A stretch of DNA of 64,000 nucleotides from an uncultured Bacteroidales bacterium (GTDB taxonomy: Bacteria; Bacteroidota; Bacteroidia; Bacteroidales; Bacteroidaceae), in the NCBI GenBank assembly GCA_902773055.1, contig CACYCZ010000091.1, forward strand, positions 24,125-88,124, written 5' to 3'. Position numbers and translations under genes: made by a program. Positions 9,325 to 17,024 of the stretch are shown in pieces. How positions within the stretch are numbered: position 1 is the stretch's first letter; every line of letters starts with the position of its first letter. The notes below the pieces were generated by a model. That model did no database searches. It worked only from the letters and a program-made list of their open reading frames with translations, and was not told the origin of the DNA.

Positions 9325-10773
9325 TTACGTCCCGATGCTTTTTTTGCTATTTTTTTCACCGGTGTGGTATATCTTCCAGCCGATTGATGCCACAAGGATG
9401 CTCATCAAGGGGCTCAGGTAGTTGAAGATGCAATAGGGCAGGTAGGTTAGTGTGGAGACACCGAGCACGGTGCTTTGGGTCAGGCCGCAGGTGTTCCAGG
9501 GTATCAGTACCGAGGTGACTGTGACACCGTCTTCTGTTGTGCGGCTAAGCAGCCGGTTCTCCAGTTTCATGTCTTGATAGGCTTTCTTGTACATGTTGGC
9601 TGTGATGATGATGGAGAGAAACTGGTCTCCTGTTGCGATGTTCATCAACAGGCCTGAACCAATAGTGGAAGAAACCAGCCCTATGGTGTTTTTGACATAT
9701 TTCAGAATGGTCAGTGTGATGCTCTCCAGCATACGGCTGGCTACCATGACGGCACCAAAAATCATGGCGCAGATAATCAGCCAAATGGTATTCAGCATAC
9801 CACTCATGCCGCCTGTTGCAACGAGTTCGTTGACGGCCTGACTGCCTGTTTCCAGCGATGTGGAAGTACTGAACATGACGATGATCCCTTTGAGCAGTGA
9901 TAGCTGGTTATGGTCTCCTGCGATGTCGTAGAGAATATCTGGTTGGAGAATCAGGGCGCAAACGGCACACATTGCCGATGATACGAACAGTGTGACCAAG
10001 GATGGTATTCTGTTGATGATGAGAATGGTTGTCAAACAGGGAATAATGAGTGTCCACAGTGAAATGTGGAAAGTGGATGCCAGATGGCTGGTGTATTCTT
10101 CTATGTGGGTTTCTCCGTTGCCGGAAAGTGCCAAGCCGGCAATAAAAAAAACAATCAGTGAAATGGAAAACGAGGGTATGGTTGTGAAAAGCATGTAGCG
10201 GATATGGGTGAAGAGCTCTGTGCCGGCGGAACTTGAGGCGAGGATAGTGGTGTCGCTCAACGGCGAAATCTTGTCTCCGAAATATGCTCCCGATATGATG
10301 GCTCCGGCTGTCCAGGCGACAGAGATACCCAAGGCTTCCCCTATGCCCATCAGGGCCACGCCGATGGTTGCGATGGTGGTCCATGAACTGCCGGTCATGA
10401 CGGAGACGAGTGCGCATATCAGGCATGTCATGAACAGAAATAGTTTAGGGCTGATAATCTGAATGCCGTAGTAAATCAGTGTAGGCACTATGCCGCTGAG
10501 CATCCAGGACGCAGAAAGCATACCAATCAACAGCAGTATAACGATGGCAATAGCAGAATTACCGATGGTGTTGATAATTTCTTCTTCAAAAGTTCTCCAT
10601 GAATATTTATATACTCCCACTGATATAGCAACGCAAAGCGCTGTGCTAAAAAGTAGGGAAATCTGACTGCTTCCCATCAGAGCATCATTGCCGAATATCC
10701 AGATAGATAACGAGATGAGGACAATCAGCGTGGCAAGAGGTATCAGGGATACCAGCGGATGTGGTTTTTTCAT
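9325..10773 (-). CDS. NhaC-family Na+/H+ antiporter
   Basis: A 482-residue polytopic protein with about eleven hydrophobic segments. It has the NhaC-family stretch VSVMTGSSWTTIATIGVAL followed by AGAIISGAYFGDKISPLSD, where the Gly/Asp-rich loops are the conserved ion-translocation region. NhaC-type carriers exchange Na+ (or organic anions such as malate with lactate, in some members) for H+. The gene starts 23 bases after the OPA transporter gene and is probably the last gene of that operon, which makes a coupled ion or substrate role possible (inference). Confidence 0.88.
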   Translation of the reverse strand: MKKPHPLVSLIPLATLIVLISLSIWIFGNDALMGSSQISLLFSTALCVAISVGVYKYSWRTFEEEIINTIGNSAIAIVILLLIGMLSASWMLSGIVPTLIYYGIQIISPKLFLFMTCLICALVSVMTGSSWTTIATIGVALMGIGEALGISVAWTAGAIISGAYFGDKISPLSDTTILASSSAGTELFTHIRYMLFTTIPSFSISLIVFFIAGLALSGNGETHIEEYTSHLASTFHISLWTLIIPCLTTILIINRIPSLVTLFVSSAMCAVCALILQPDILYDIAGDHNQLSLLKGIIVMFSTSTSLETGSQAVNELVATGGMSGMLNTIWLIICAMIFGAVMVASRMLESITLTILKYVKNTIGLVSSTIGSGLLMNIATGDQFLSIIITANMYKKAYQDMKLENRLLSRTTEDGVTVTSVLIPWNTCGLTQSTVLGVSTLTYLPYCIFNYLSPLMSILVASIGWKIYHTGEKNSKKSIGT

Positions 10774-10796
10774 GTTTTTTGTAGCAGGGAATTGTT

Positions 10797-12119
10797 CTAT
10801 CCGTGAATGTAACCGTCATCTTTGATATTCCACAATGTGCTGACTAAAACCCCGCCTAAAAGGGCGACGCCTGCCATGAGAATATAGAGGTTTCCCCAAC
10901 CGAATTGATCGGAGAACCAGCCTAAACCGATGCCTGTGAACAGAACTGAGCCATAGCTCATCAAACCAATAAATCCTACGGCTGAAGCGGCAGCCTTCTT
11001 AGTGGCTTGTTTGAATGCCACCACACCGAGCAGTACTTGTGGGCCATAGAGGAAGAATCCTGCCAAAGCGAGAATAAGCAGGAACAATACAGGACTGATG
11101 GTGTCAGGGAGGATATGCAGGATTATCATGCAGACGGCAACGAGGATCATGTTTATGGCGCAGACCCTTTGTGCCTTACCTGCAAAAATATGGTCGGAAA
11201 TCCATCCTGCGGCAATCATTCCAAAGCATCCTGCAGCTTCAAAGATACCGATTGTCCACCCCGCAAGTTCTGGCGAAAGTGGGTTGTCACGTTGTTGAAG
11301 AAACGTAGGCCCCCAATCTAATATTGCAAAACGCACAATGTAGACAAAGAGGTCAGTCAAGGCAAGAATCCATATGATTGGATTGGCGAAAACTTTCTTG
11401 CGAAGATAGGCTTTGAAGGCTTGAGGACTGTCGTCGTCGTCAATTTCTGTCTTGGTGTCAGGCAGTTCCGGCAGGCCGACGGAACTTGGGCTGTCTCTCA
11501 AAGTATAAAGGATAAAGAAGACGCCTATTGCAGCGATAATGCCGGGAATCCAAAAACAATAACGCCAGTTGTTTGTCGTGGCAATGAGATAGCCGCATAG
11601 CACCGATACGATGCCGGCGCCAATGGAGTGGGAAATATTCCATACGGAGGCTTTAGTTGCCAATTCGTTCTGCGGAATCCAGTGTACTTGCAATCGGTTG
11701 CATGGTGCTGCACCGCAACCTTGGAAAACATTGTTGAGAACCAGCAAGGCACCCATAATGACAATCATAGTGTTGATAAAATCGGCACCTTGTGTGTCAC
11801 CGGTAATCAATGTGCTGAGTTTGTCACTCCAACTGAAAAGAAAGTTGAGTAAAACGCAAATGGACAGTCCTATGACCAAATGCCAGCGTGCGTTGGCTCT
11901 GTCTGCGATAATGCCGTTAACCAGTTTGGAAAGACCGTAGATAATTCCTACAAGCGACAGGATGATGCCGAAACTGGTGTTGGTGATACCATATTCATCG
12001 GACAAAGCTGGCATGGCAAAAGAGAAGTTCTTGCGTACGAAATAGAACATGGAGTAACCTATCATCGAGCAGATGATGACTCGCCATTGCCAGTAGTTAA
12101 ACGATTTCGTGGTTTTCAT
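10797..12119 (-). CDS. OPA-family sugar-phosphate/glycerol-3-phosphate antiporter (GlpT/UhpT-like)
   Basis: A 440-residue MFS protein with twelve predicted membrane segments. The N-terminal MFYFVRKNFSFAMPAL and the segment GCGAAPCNRLQVHWIP match the organophosphate:phosphate antiporter (GlpT/UhpT/PgtP) family. The arginine in YFVRKNF corresponds to a conserved phosphate-binding Arg of GlpT. The family exchanges organophosphates for inorganic phosphate. Its start overlaps the stop of the glycerophosphodiesterase gene by 4 bases (ATGA), and a mannitol-1-phosphate dehydrogenase lies one gene upstream. The imported compound may therefore be an alditol phosphate rather than, or besides, glycerol-3-phosphate (inference). 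Confidence 0.88.
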   Translation of the reverse strand: MKTTKSFNYWQWRVIICSMIGYSMFYFVRKNFSFAMPALSDEYGITNTSFGIILSLVGIIYGLSKLVNGIIADRANARWHLVIGLSICVLLNFLFSWSDKLSTLITGDTQGADFINTMIVIMGALLVLNNVFQGCGAAPCNRLQVHWIPQNELATKASVWNISHSIGAGIVSVLCGYLIATTNNWRYCFWIPGIIAAIGVFFILYTLRDSPSSVGLPELPDTKTEIDDDDSPQAFKAYLRKKVFANPIIWILALTDLFVYIVRFAILDWGPTFLQQRDNPLSPELAGWTIGIFEAAGCFGMIAAGWISDHIFAGKAQRVCAINMILVAVCMIILHILPDTISPVLFLLILALAGFFLYGPQVLLGVVAFKQATKKAAASAVGFIGLMSYGSVLFTGIGLGWFSDQFGWGNLYILMAGVALLGGVLVSTLWNIKDDGYIHG

Positions 12120-13096
12120 TTTCTGAGAGATTTTAACGTCTTGCGGTCAGTAGGAAGTCCTATCCATTGGGCAGGATAGTCTGTCTCAATGAGGTCGGGC
12201 TGGTCTACCAATGTCCGGAGGTAAGCTGTGTGGCGGTTACGCTCATTGGAAATTTTGTCATCGCTTTGAGTGACGGAGACGATAATCATAACCCCTCTGT
12301 CATGGAGTTGCTTATATAAGCCTTTCAACCTGGGGTCCATTGCTGTCCGGCTTGAAGCGATGATGTGATCCCAGGGTACGGGACTGGCCTCAATGGCGTC
12401 AAATTGCTCCTGAGAACTGACTTCCATGCAGAACATCAGGTCGTGTACTCCATTATTCCAGTACATCATCATTTCATCCATTGACCGTGGACAGACAAAC
12501 ATGTTGTGGTATTTTGACCAGTCGCCACCAGGCAGAAATTGTTTGATAAAATACTTCATGGCGCGGTCTTTGTCCGCTTGGCCGATTCCTTTGGTGTTCA
12601 TATATTTGTTATCGAAGTTGAAAGCAACTTTGCCCTTTCCCCATTCCAGTACCTCAAGCAATGTCGGGATTTTATATTTGGTTACATTGCCATTGCGGTC
12701 AACGAGATTGAATTGTTGTAATTCTTCATACGTATAGTCAGCCACACGTCCTTTACCATTTGTGGTCCGGTCGATGGTCATATCGTGCATGAGCACCATG
12801 ACGGAATCCTTGGTAAAACTGAAATCCAATTCTATGAAGGTTGGCATTTGCCGGACAGTCTTTTCACATGAGGCAATGCAGTTTTCGGGATACCCCTCCT
12901 GCATGCCGCCACGGTGAGCGGAAATGATGATGTCTCTGTCGGGATAGTAATGAAAATATGCCTGCATATCTTTAAATGAAGAAATGTTGACATAATTGTT
13001 TTTGTCAGGAACAGGATATGGTTTGTTCCTCTTTGCTGTCAAGGTGGCGCATACTCCAAAGCATAGGCATATGGTAAACAGTTGAATGTATTTCAT
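12116..13096 (-). CDS. Exported glycerophosphodiester phosphodiesterase-family protein
   Basis: A 326-residue protein with an N-terminal signal peptide (about residues 1-22), so a periplasmic or surface location is likely. The GDPD core starts at ISAHRGG (metal-binding His-Arg) and continues with YPENCIASC and FIELDFSFTKD, giving the catalytic Glu/Asp pair. MHDMTIDRTTNGKG supplies the second catalytic His. These are all hallmark GDPD positions. The family hydrolyses phosphodiesters to an alcohol plus an alditol phosphate, typically sn-glycerol-3-phosphate. It overlaps neighbours on both sides by 4 bases, between mtlD and the organophosphate transporter gene, which argues for release of a phosphorylated polyol for import. 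Confidence 0.9.
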   Translation of the reverse strand: MKYIQLFTICLCFGVCATLTAKRNKPYPVPDKNNYVNISSFKDMQAYFHYYPDRDIIISAHRGGMQEGYPENCIASCEKTVRQMPTFIELDFSFTKDSVMVLMHDMTIDRTTNGKGRVADYTYEELQQFNLVDRNGNVTKYKIPTLLEVLEWGKGKVAFNFDNKYMNTKGIGQADKDRAMKYFIKQFLPGGDWSKYHNMFVCPRSMDEMMMYWNNGVHDLMFCMEVSSQEQFDAIEASPVPWDHIIASSRTAMDPRLKGLYKQLHDRGVMIIVSVTQSDDKISNERNRHTAYLRTLVDQPDLIETDYPAQWIGLPTDRKTLKSLRK

Positions 13097-14235
13097 TGGT
13101 TGAGTAAATTATATTTTTCTGTAATTTGTTGAACGACAACGGGGTCTGTGTGCCCAGTGATATCTGTAATGGCCTGTTTTAATCCTTTCTGGAGGATAAG
13201 CTGCTTAATCTCTTTGCATTGAGGGTCTCCGCTGATTTCTTCTGTCATTCCCGCTGCAATCGCAAGGGCCAGCTTGTCGGTTGGAAGATGAAAAGACAAT
13301 GCCATGGAGATGGGATAGGAGAAATACAGTGTCGGCCCTAACTTACGCTTGGGGTCGTGCCCCACGCGGCTGGTCAAATCTTTTATATGGGGATTGGCAA
13401 AACGCTCCAATACGATATTGATATATCTCTCCTGAGCTTGACGGTCAAAATGGAATTTGGCAATCAGTGCGTCACCGCTTTGCCGCATGATATCTTTTAT
13501 TGTAGCTTTGAGCTTGGTGTCGGCAAGACACTCATGAATGTAGGTATATCCGCTGAGATTACCTAAAAAGGCTGTTGCACAGTGACCTGTGTTGACGGTA
13601 AAAAGTTTGCGTTCAATATGTGCGGTCAGGTCGTCAGTAAGATGTAACCCTGAGATATCTGGCAAGACGCCTTTAATTTGTGTTTTGTCAACATTCCATT
13701 CGTAGAAGGCCTCAACGGCTACATCCAAAGGATTGTCGTATGTGGTAATTGGCACAATGCGATCTACAGAACTGTCTGCAAAACCGATATATCTGTCAGC
13801 CCATATCCTGTATTCTTCATCGAGGAGGGCATATACCATGGTTTTGATTTGACTGGTTGCCCGTATGCCATTTTCACATGCCACGATATTCAAGGGAGTC
13901 GTATTCTGTATAGCCATTCTGTGTTTTATGCCGTTGGCTATAATAGGTGCAATGGCAGGAAGCACTTTCATGCTTACGGCTGTGGTAACGATATCGGCTG
14001 TGGCAAAATTATTAAGAAGTTGTTCGGAAGAAGTATGAACAGCGCTTACACCGTCAATGAAGTCGTCATATTTGTTAATGTCAAGAACGTGGACAACATA
14101 GTGCTTTTCGGTGTTAATGAGGTCAATGAGCTTCGTGTTTATATCAGCGAAACAGATGTCGTACCCTGATTTTCTTAGTACTGCACCGATAAAGCCTCTG
14201 CCAATTTTCCCTGCACCAAATAGAAGGGCTTTCAT
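13093..14235 (-). CDS. mtlD: Mannitol-1-phosphate 5-dehydrogenase
   Basis: A 380-residue cytoplasmic enzyme, the usual length for MtlD (about 380). The N-terminal Rossmann motif is FGAGKIGRGFIG. A long C-terminal helical domain carries the family Lys/Asn/His active-site region (FTVNTGHCATAFLG). It interconverts mannitol-1-phosphate and fructose-6-phosphate with NAD+. No mannitol PTS gene is present in the window. Instead it is translationally coupled (4-base overlap) to an exported phosphodiesterase gene and then to an organophosphate antiporter gene. Mannitol-1-phosphate may thus arrive ready-made from outside (inference). A related tagaturonate/fructuronate reductase activity is less likely, given the length and N-terminus. 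Confidence 0.88.
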   Translation of the reverse strand: MKALLFGAGKIGRGFIGAVLRKSGYDICFADINTKLIDLINTEKHYVVHVLDINKYDDFIDGVSAVHTSSEQLLNNFATADIVTTAVSMKVLPAIAPIIANGIKHRMAIQNTTPLNIVACENGIRATSQIKTMVYALLDEEYRIWADRYIGFADSSVDRIVPITTYDNPLDVAVEAFYEWNVDKTQIKGVLPDISGLHLTDDLTAHIERKLFTVNTGHCATAFLGNLSGYTYIHECLADTKLKATIKDIMRQSGDALIAKFHFDRQAQERYINIVLERFANPHIKDLTSRVGHDPKRKLGPTLYFSYPISMALSFHLPTDKLALAIAAGMTEEISGDPQCKEIKQLILQKGLKQAITDITGHTDPVVVQQITEKYNLLNQ

Positions 14236-14241
14236 GACAGG

Positions 14242-14943
14242 TTATTTTCTTAGTTTCTGTATAACCGGCAGTACGAGGCTCTCCATGACGGCATAGCCTT
14301 CGGCATTGGGATGCACACCGGGGGTGTCCTTGGCATAGTTGGCTTTCATGGCTGTGCCTTCGGCATTGACCATGGCACTGAAATAGTCGATGTATGGAAT
14401 CTTGTTCTTGTCGGCATAAGTTTTTACACGGGCATTCAGGTGGCGTATCTTGTCCATGGCTCCAGTGATGCTTTTCCTCCAGCCGAAACCTTCAGCAGGC
14501 AGGCATGATGTCAGAATAACCTTGATGTTATTGTAGCGTGCCAGTTCCACCATGGTGATGACATTCTCATAGGTCATGTCTTCAACATAGGGCCCTGTGT
14601 TCTCTGCAATGTCGTTAGTACCGTAATTGATGACTACGACAGCAGGTTTGAGGTTGATGACATCCCGGCGGAAACGCAACAGGAACTGGTAGCTGGTCTG
14701 GCCGCTGATGCCGCGGCCAATCAGGTTGTTTTCCTTGAAAAACCCGGGGCGAGTCTTGGGCCATCCGTCCGTAATGGAGTTGCCGAGTAATACGACACGT
14801 TTTTCTCCTTTGGCAGGCTTGCCTAACTGGGCATTGGCTTCTGCATAGCGCCCAAATTGGGCAAATTCGTATTTCTGGCCGATGGCGGGAATTGCCATGA
14901 TGGAAACAATTCCTAACAATAGAAATTTTATAAGGGACTTCAT
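14242..14943 (-). CDS. Secreted SGNH/GDSL hydrolase
   Basis: A 233-residue protein with a signal peptide (residues about 1-22). It has all SGNH blocks: GNSITDG (block I, nucleophile Ser), IGRGISGQTS (block II Gly), INYGTNDIAE (block III Asn) and TPGVHPNAEGY (block V His). These enzymes hydrolyse esters, often acetyl groups on sugars or lysophospholipids; the closest Bacteroidetes group resembles platelet-activating-factor acetylhydrolase-type acylesterases. It is the first gene of the operon, 6 bases upstream of mtlD. It may deacylate the compound that the downstream phosphodiesterase then cleaves (inference). Confidence 0.9.
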   Translation of the reverse strand: MKSLIKFLLLGIVSIMAIPAIGQKYEFAQFGRYAEANAQLGKPAKGEKRVVLLGNSITDGWPKTRPGFFKENNLIGRGISGQTSYQFLLRFRRDVINLKPAVVVINYGTNDIAENTGPYVEDMTYENVITMVELARYNNIKVILTSCLPAEGFGWRKSITGAMDKIRHLNARVKTYADKNKIPYIDYFSAMVNAEGTAMKANYAKDTPGVHPNAEGYAVMESLVLPVIQKLRK

Positions 14944-14960
14944 AGTTAATATTGTTTTTA

Positions 14961-14968
14961 CAAAAATA
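14961..14968 (-). promoter_or_regulatory. Putative -7 element of SGNH-mtlD-GDPD-transporter operon
   Basis: TATTTTTG on the minus strand lies 17 bases before the ATG at 14943. A TTTG lies 24 bases further upstream, slightly more than the usual spacer. Confidence 0.45.
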
Positions 14969-15329
14969 CGAACAACTTCTGATATTCTCCCCCAAATGTA
15001 ACAGATTATTTTTCAAGTGGGCTTGCGGAGCCTTCGGAGATGTCGATGTTTGTTTCTGTAAGATAATTGTATGGAAAGTCGTCTGCAGATTTTATCTGCC
15101 CTGAGAGGATACAATTACTATAGTGTGGCAGACATCATTGTGTGCCTGTCGGGGTTATGTTTACCGACGCTGAACGTACATTCACCGATGCGAAACATAC
15201 GTTCACCGATGGTGAATATACGTTCAGCATCGGTGAACATAAAATTCAGAGGACTGAAAATACTTTTTTAACGGTTGTTATGTTTTATTTCTGCGCCTTG
15301 AGGAGACAACATGGCATGTTGCGGAGAAT
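14969..15329. other. Intergenic region with a 21-bp repeat array
   Basis: About 360 bases separate the GH27 stop from the SGNH-operon promoter. The only structure I see is the four-unit array at 15159-15242. Short open frames cross it on both strands but have no start context or homology I recognise. Confidence 0.6.
15159..15242 (+). repeat. Four-unit 21-bp dyad array, copy 1
   Basis: Four consecutive 21-bp units at 15159, 15180, 15201 and 15222. Each is close to the 17-bp dyad GTTCACCGATGCTGAAC plus a 4-bp linker ATAC. The last unit is inverted in its core (GTTCAGCATCGGTGAAC) and ends ATAA. The same four-unit layout recurs at 30030 and 40916. Confidence 0.9.
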
Positions 15330-16913
15330 TCAGTTCCTGTGCAGTTTGATGCAGTCTATGGCAGGCATGGCCTTTGGACACGACAGGCGGATACTGTTAA
15401 ACCCTTTCTTCAGTGTCACGTTGTCTCTGGCCGATACTGGCTGACCATTTACCGTCAGGATGATTTCTCCTGTCTCTGTGTTTTGTGATGTGGGGAAAGT
15501 GGCGATGTTAATACTGTATGTTCCTCCCTTGTAAGAATAGATGTCGCTCCATTCAATGTTGTTGCCTTCACCACCCAGGCCATCGGCAACCATTCTGCCT
15601 GATGCCTCTTCCTGGGGGCGGTAGGTGGGGCCTGCTGCTATGGCTGTGAAACGGGGCATGTATGCCCATTCGGCTTCATAGCATGTCTGTTCTCTGCGTT
15701 TGCCGTTGGTCTTCAGCATTTGTACGCCGTGTGCAGGGACGGTCAAACTGATATTGTCAGTAGATGTCAGGTCGGTATGTTTCAACAGGTCTCTGACCTT
15801 CATGGCCCCTTCGTAGCCCAATTCATCGGCTGTGACGGAAACCATTTGCGGCATGTCGGTGGGGTTGTACAATGCAACAGCCCGTTGGGGGCCTTCATGC
15901 CTGAGCAGGTCTTTGGCAAAGACATAGGTGCTGCCGGTATGTTGTACGACATGGGCCTGCAGTCCAAGCGGGTCTTGGTCCAGAGCAATGAGTTCCTTGT
16001 TTTTCAGCAGGTTCAGGGAACGTTGAGGAATGCCTTCAATCTTGCAGCCTATCAGCAGTGGTGATGCCATGATACACCATATTCCGAAGTGGGCATCTTC
16101 CTCGTCATCGTTGAGATAGTCTTTTGTAATGTCAAAAGCGCTCTTGCCACCCAGGCCGGACTGGTTTCCCTTGTAACCTATGGCCAGCATGTCCATGTCG
16201 TTATAGTGCCCATTACGTGCATAGGCCGACAGGTACATGTTTTTTGCAATGATGCCACTTACAGATTTCCAATTAGGGCGTATGTCGCCTGTTGTGCGCC
16301 ATGAATCACCCACTTCGGTTACCCATGTGCCGGGATAAGCCCATCGGCAGATGTTGATGGATATGGGCTTGTGGGCTGTGGCATCAATGTTGCGGCGTAT
16401 TTCTCTGTAACGGGCCTCTTCGTTCAGTTTGGCGTGACGGCCGCCGCAATAGTCAATCTTGATAAAATCAAAATTCCATTCATTGAAGTAAAGTTCTGCA
16501 TCCTGTATGTCGTGGCGGTATAGTCCGGCACCTACTCCTATGGTGTCGTGATTATACTGTGAGCCACAAGTGTTGTCACCGGCGTCAGAGTAGATACCAG
16601 CCTTCATCTTCTTGCTGTGGATATACTCTACGATGCCTTTCATCCCATTTGGAAAGCGGGTGGCATGGGCAGTCATCTTGCCCTCTGCGGTTCGCTTGCC
16701 GAAAAAACCGTCATCAATGTTGATTTGGGCATAACCGGCGTCGCGCAGTCCGCTTTTGACCATCTGGTCAGTCTGAAAGCGTATGATGGAGTCGGAGATA
16801 TTGACCATATAGGCATTCCAGCTGCTCCATCCCATCAGTGGGGTTTTATGTTTTGCTTGAATACTGGCAGACAGGCAGAGAAATGCAGAAATGGTGAACA
16901 GGATATGTCTCAT
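15330..16913 (-). CDS. GH27 alpha-galactosidase with C-terminal CBM-like domain
   Basis: A 527-residue protein with a signal peptide (about residues 1-20). The (beta/alpha)8 barrel opens with LMGWSSWNAY and QINIDDGFF. It contains FIKIDYCGG (nucleophile Asp154) and SWRTTGDI (acid/base Asp near 210), both standard for GH27. A beta-rich middle domain follows. The last about 125 residues, from CYEAEWAY onward, look like a CBM6/CBM35-type carbohydrate-binding module. It releases terminal alpha-galactose (melibiose/raffinose, galactomannan side chains), most likely in the periplasm. It lies 111 bases downstream of the double alpha/beta-hydrolase gene on the same strand, so co-transcription is plausible. 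Confidence 0.92.
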   Translation of the reverse strand: MRHILFTISAFLCLSASIQAKHKTPLMGWSSWNAYMVNISDSIIRFQTDQMVKSGLRDAGYAQINIDDGFFGKRTAEGKMTAHATRFPNGMKGIVEYIHSKKMKAGIYSDAGDNTCGSQYNHDTIGVGAGLYRHDIQDAELYFNEWNFDFIKIDYCGGRHAKLNEEARYREIRRNIDATAHKPISINICRWAYPGTWVTEVGDSWRTTGDIRPNWKSVSGIIAKNMYLSAYARNGHYNDMDMLAIGYKGNQSGLGGKSAFDITKDYLNDDEEDAHFGIWCIMASPLLIGCKIEGIPQRSLNLLKNKELIALDQDPLGLQAHVVQHTGSTYVFAKDLLRHEGPQRAVALYNPTDMPQMVSVTADELGYEGAMKVRDLLKHTDLTSTDNISLTVPAHGVQMLKTNGKRREQTCYEAEWAYMPRFTAIAAGPTYRPQEEASGRMVADGLGGEGNNIEWSDIYSYKGGTYSINIATFPTSQNTETGEIILTVNGQPVSARDNVTLKKGFNSIRLSCPKAMPAIDCIKLHRN

Positions 16914-17024
16914 AATATAGTGTCTTTTGAAGTTTCTTTTTCAGTACAGAATGATGTGTTGTTGTTTCTGCGTATGTTTATGGGCTGAGGCCATTGGGGG
17001 ATGAGGCCAGAGCATTAAAAACTC

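Noticed and set aside
15159..15242. CRISPR array
   Set aside because: Repeats are contiguous with only a 4-bp linker, there are no unique spacers, copies are degenerate, and no cas gene lies nearby.
15142..15444. Open frame across array 1 encoding heptapeptide repeats (FTDAKHT type)
   Set aside because: A 21-base repeat keeps all frames open. The same occurs at the other two arrays on both strands. No frame is better conserved, and there is no promoter or ribosome-binding context.
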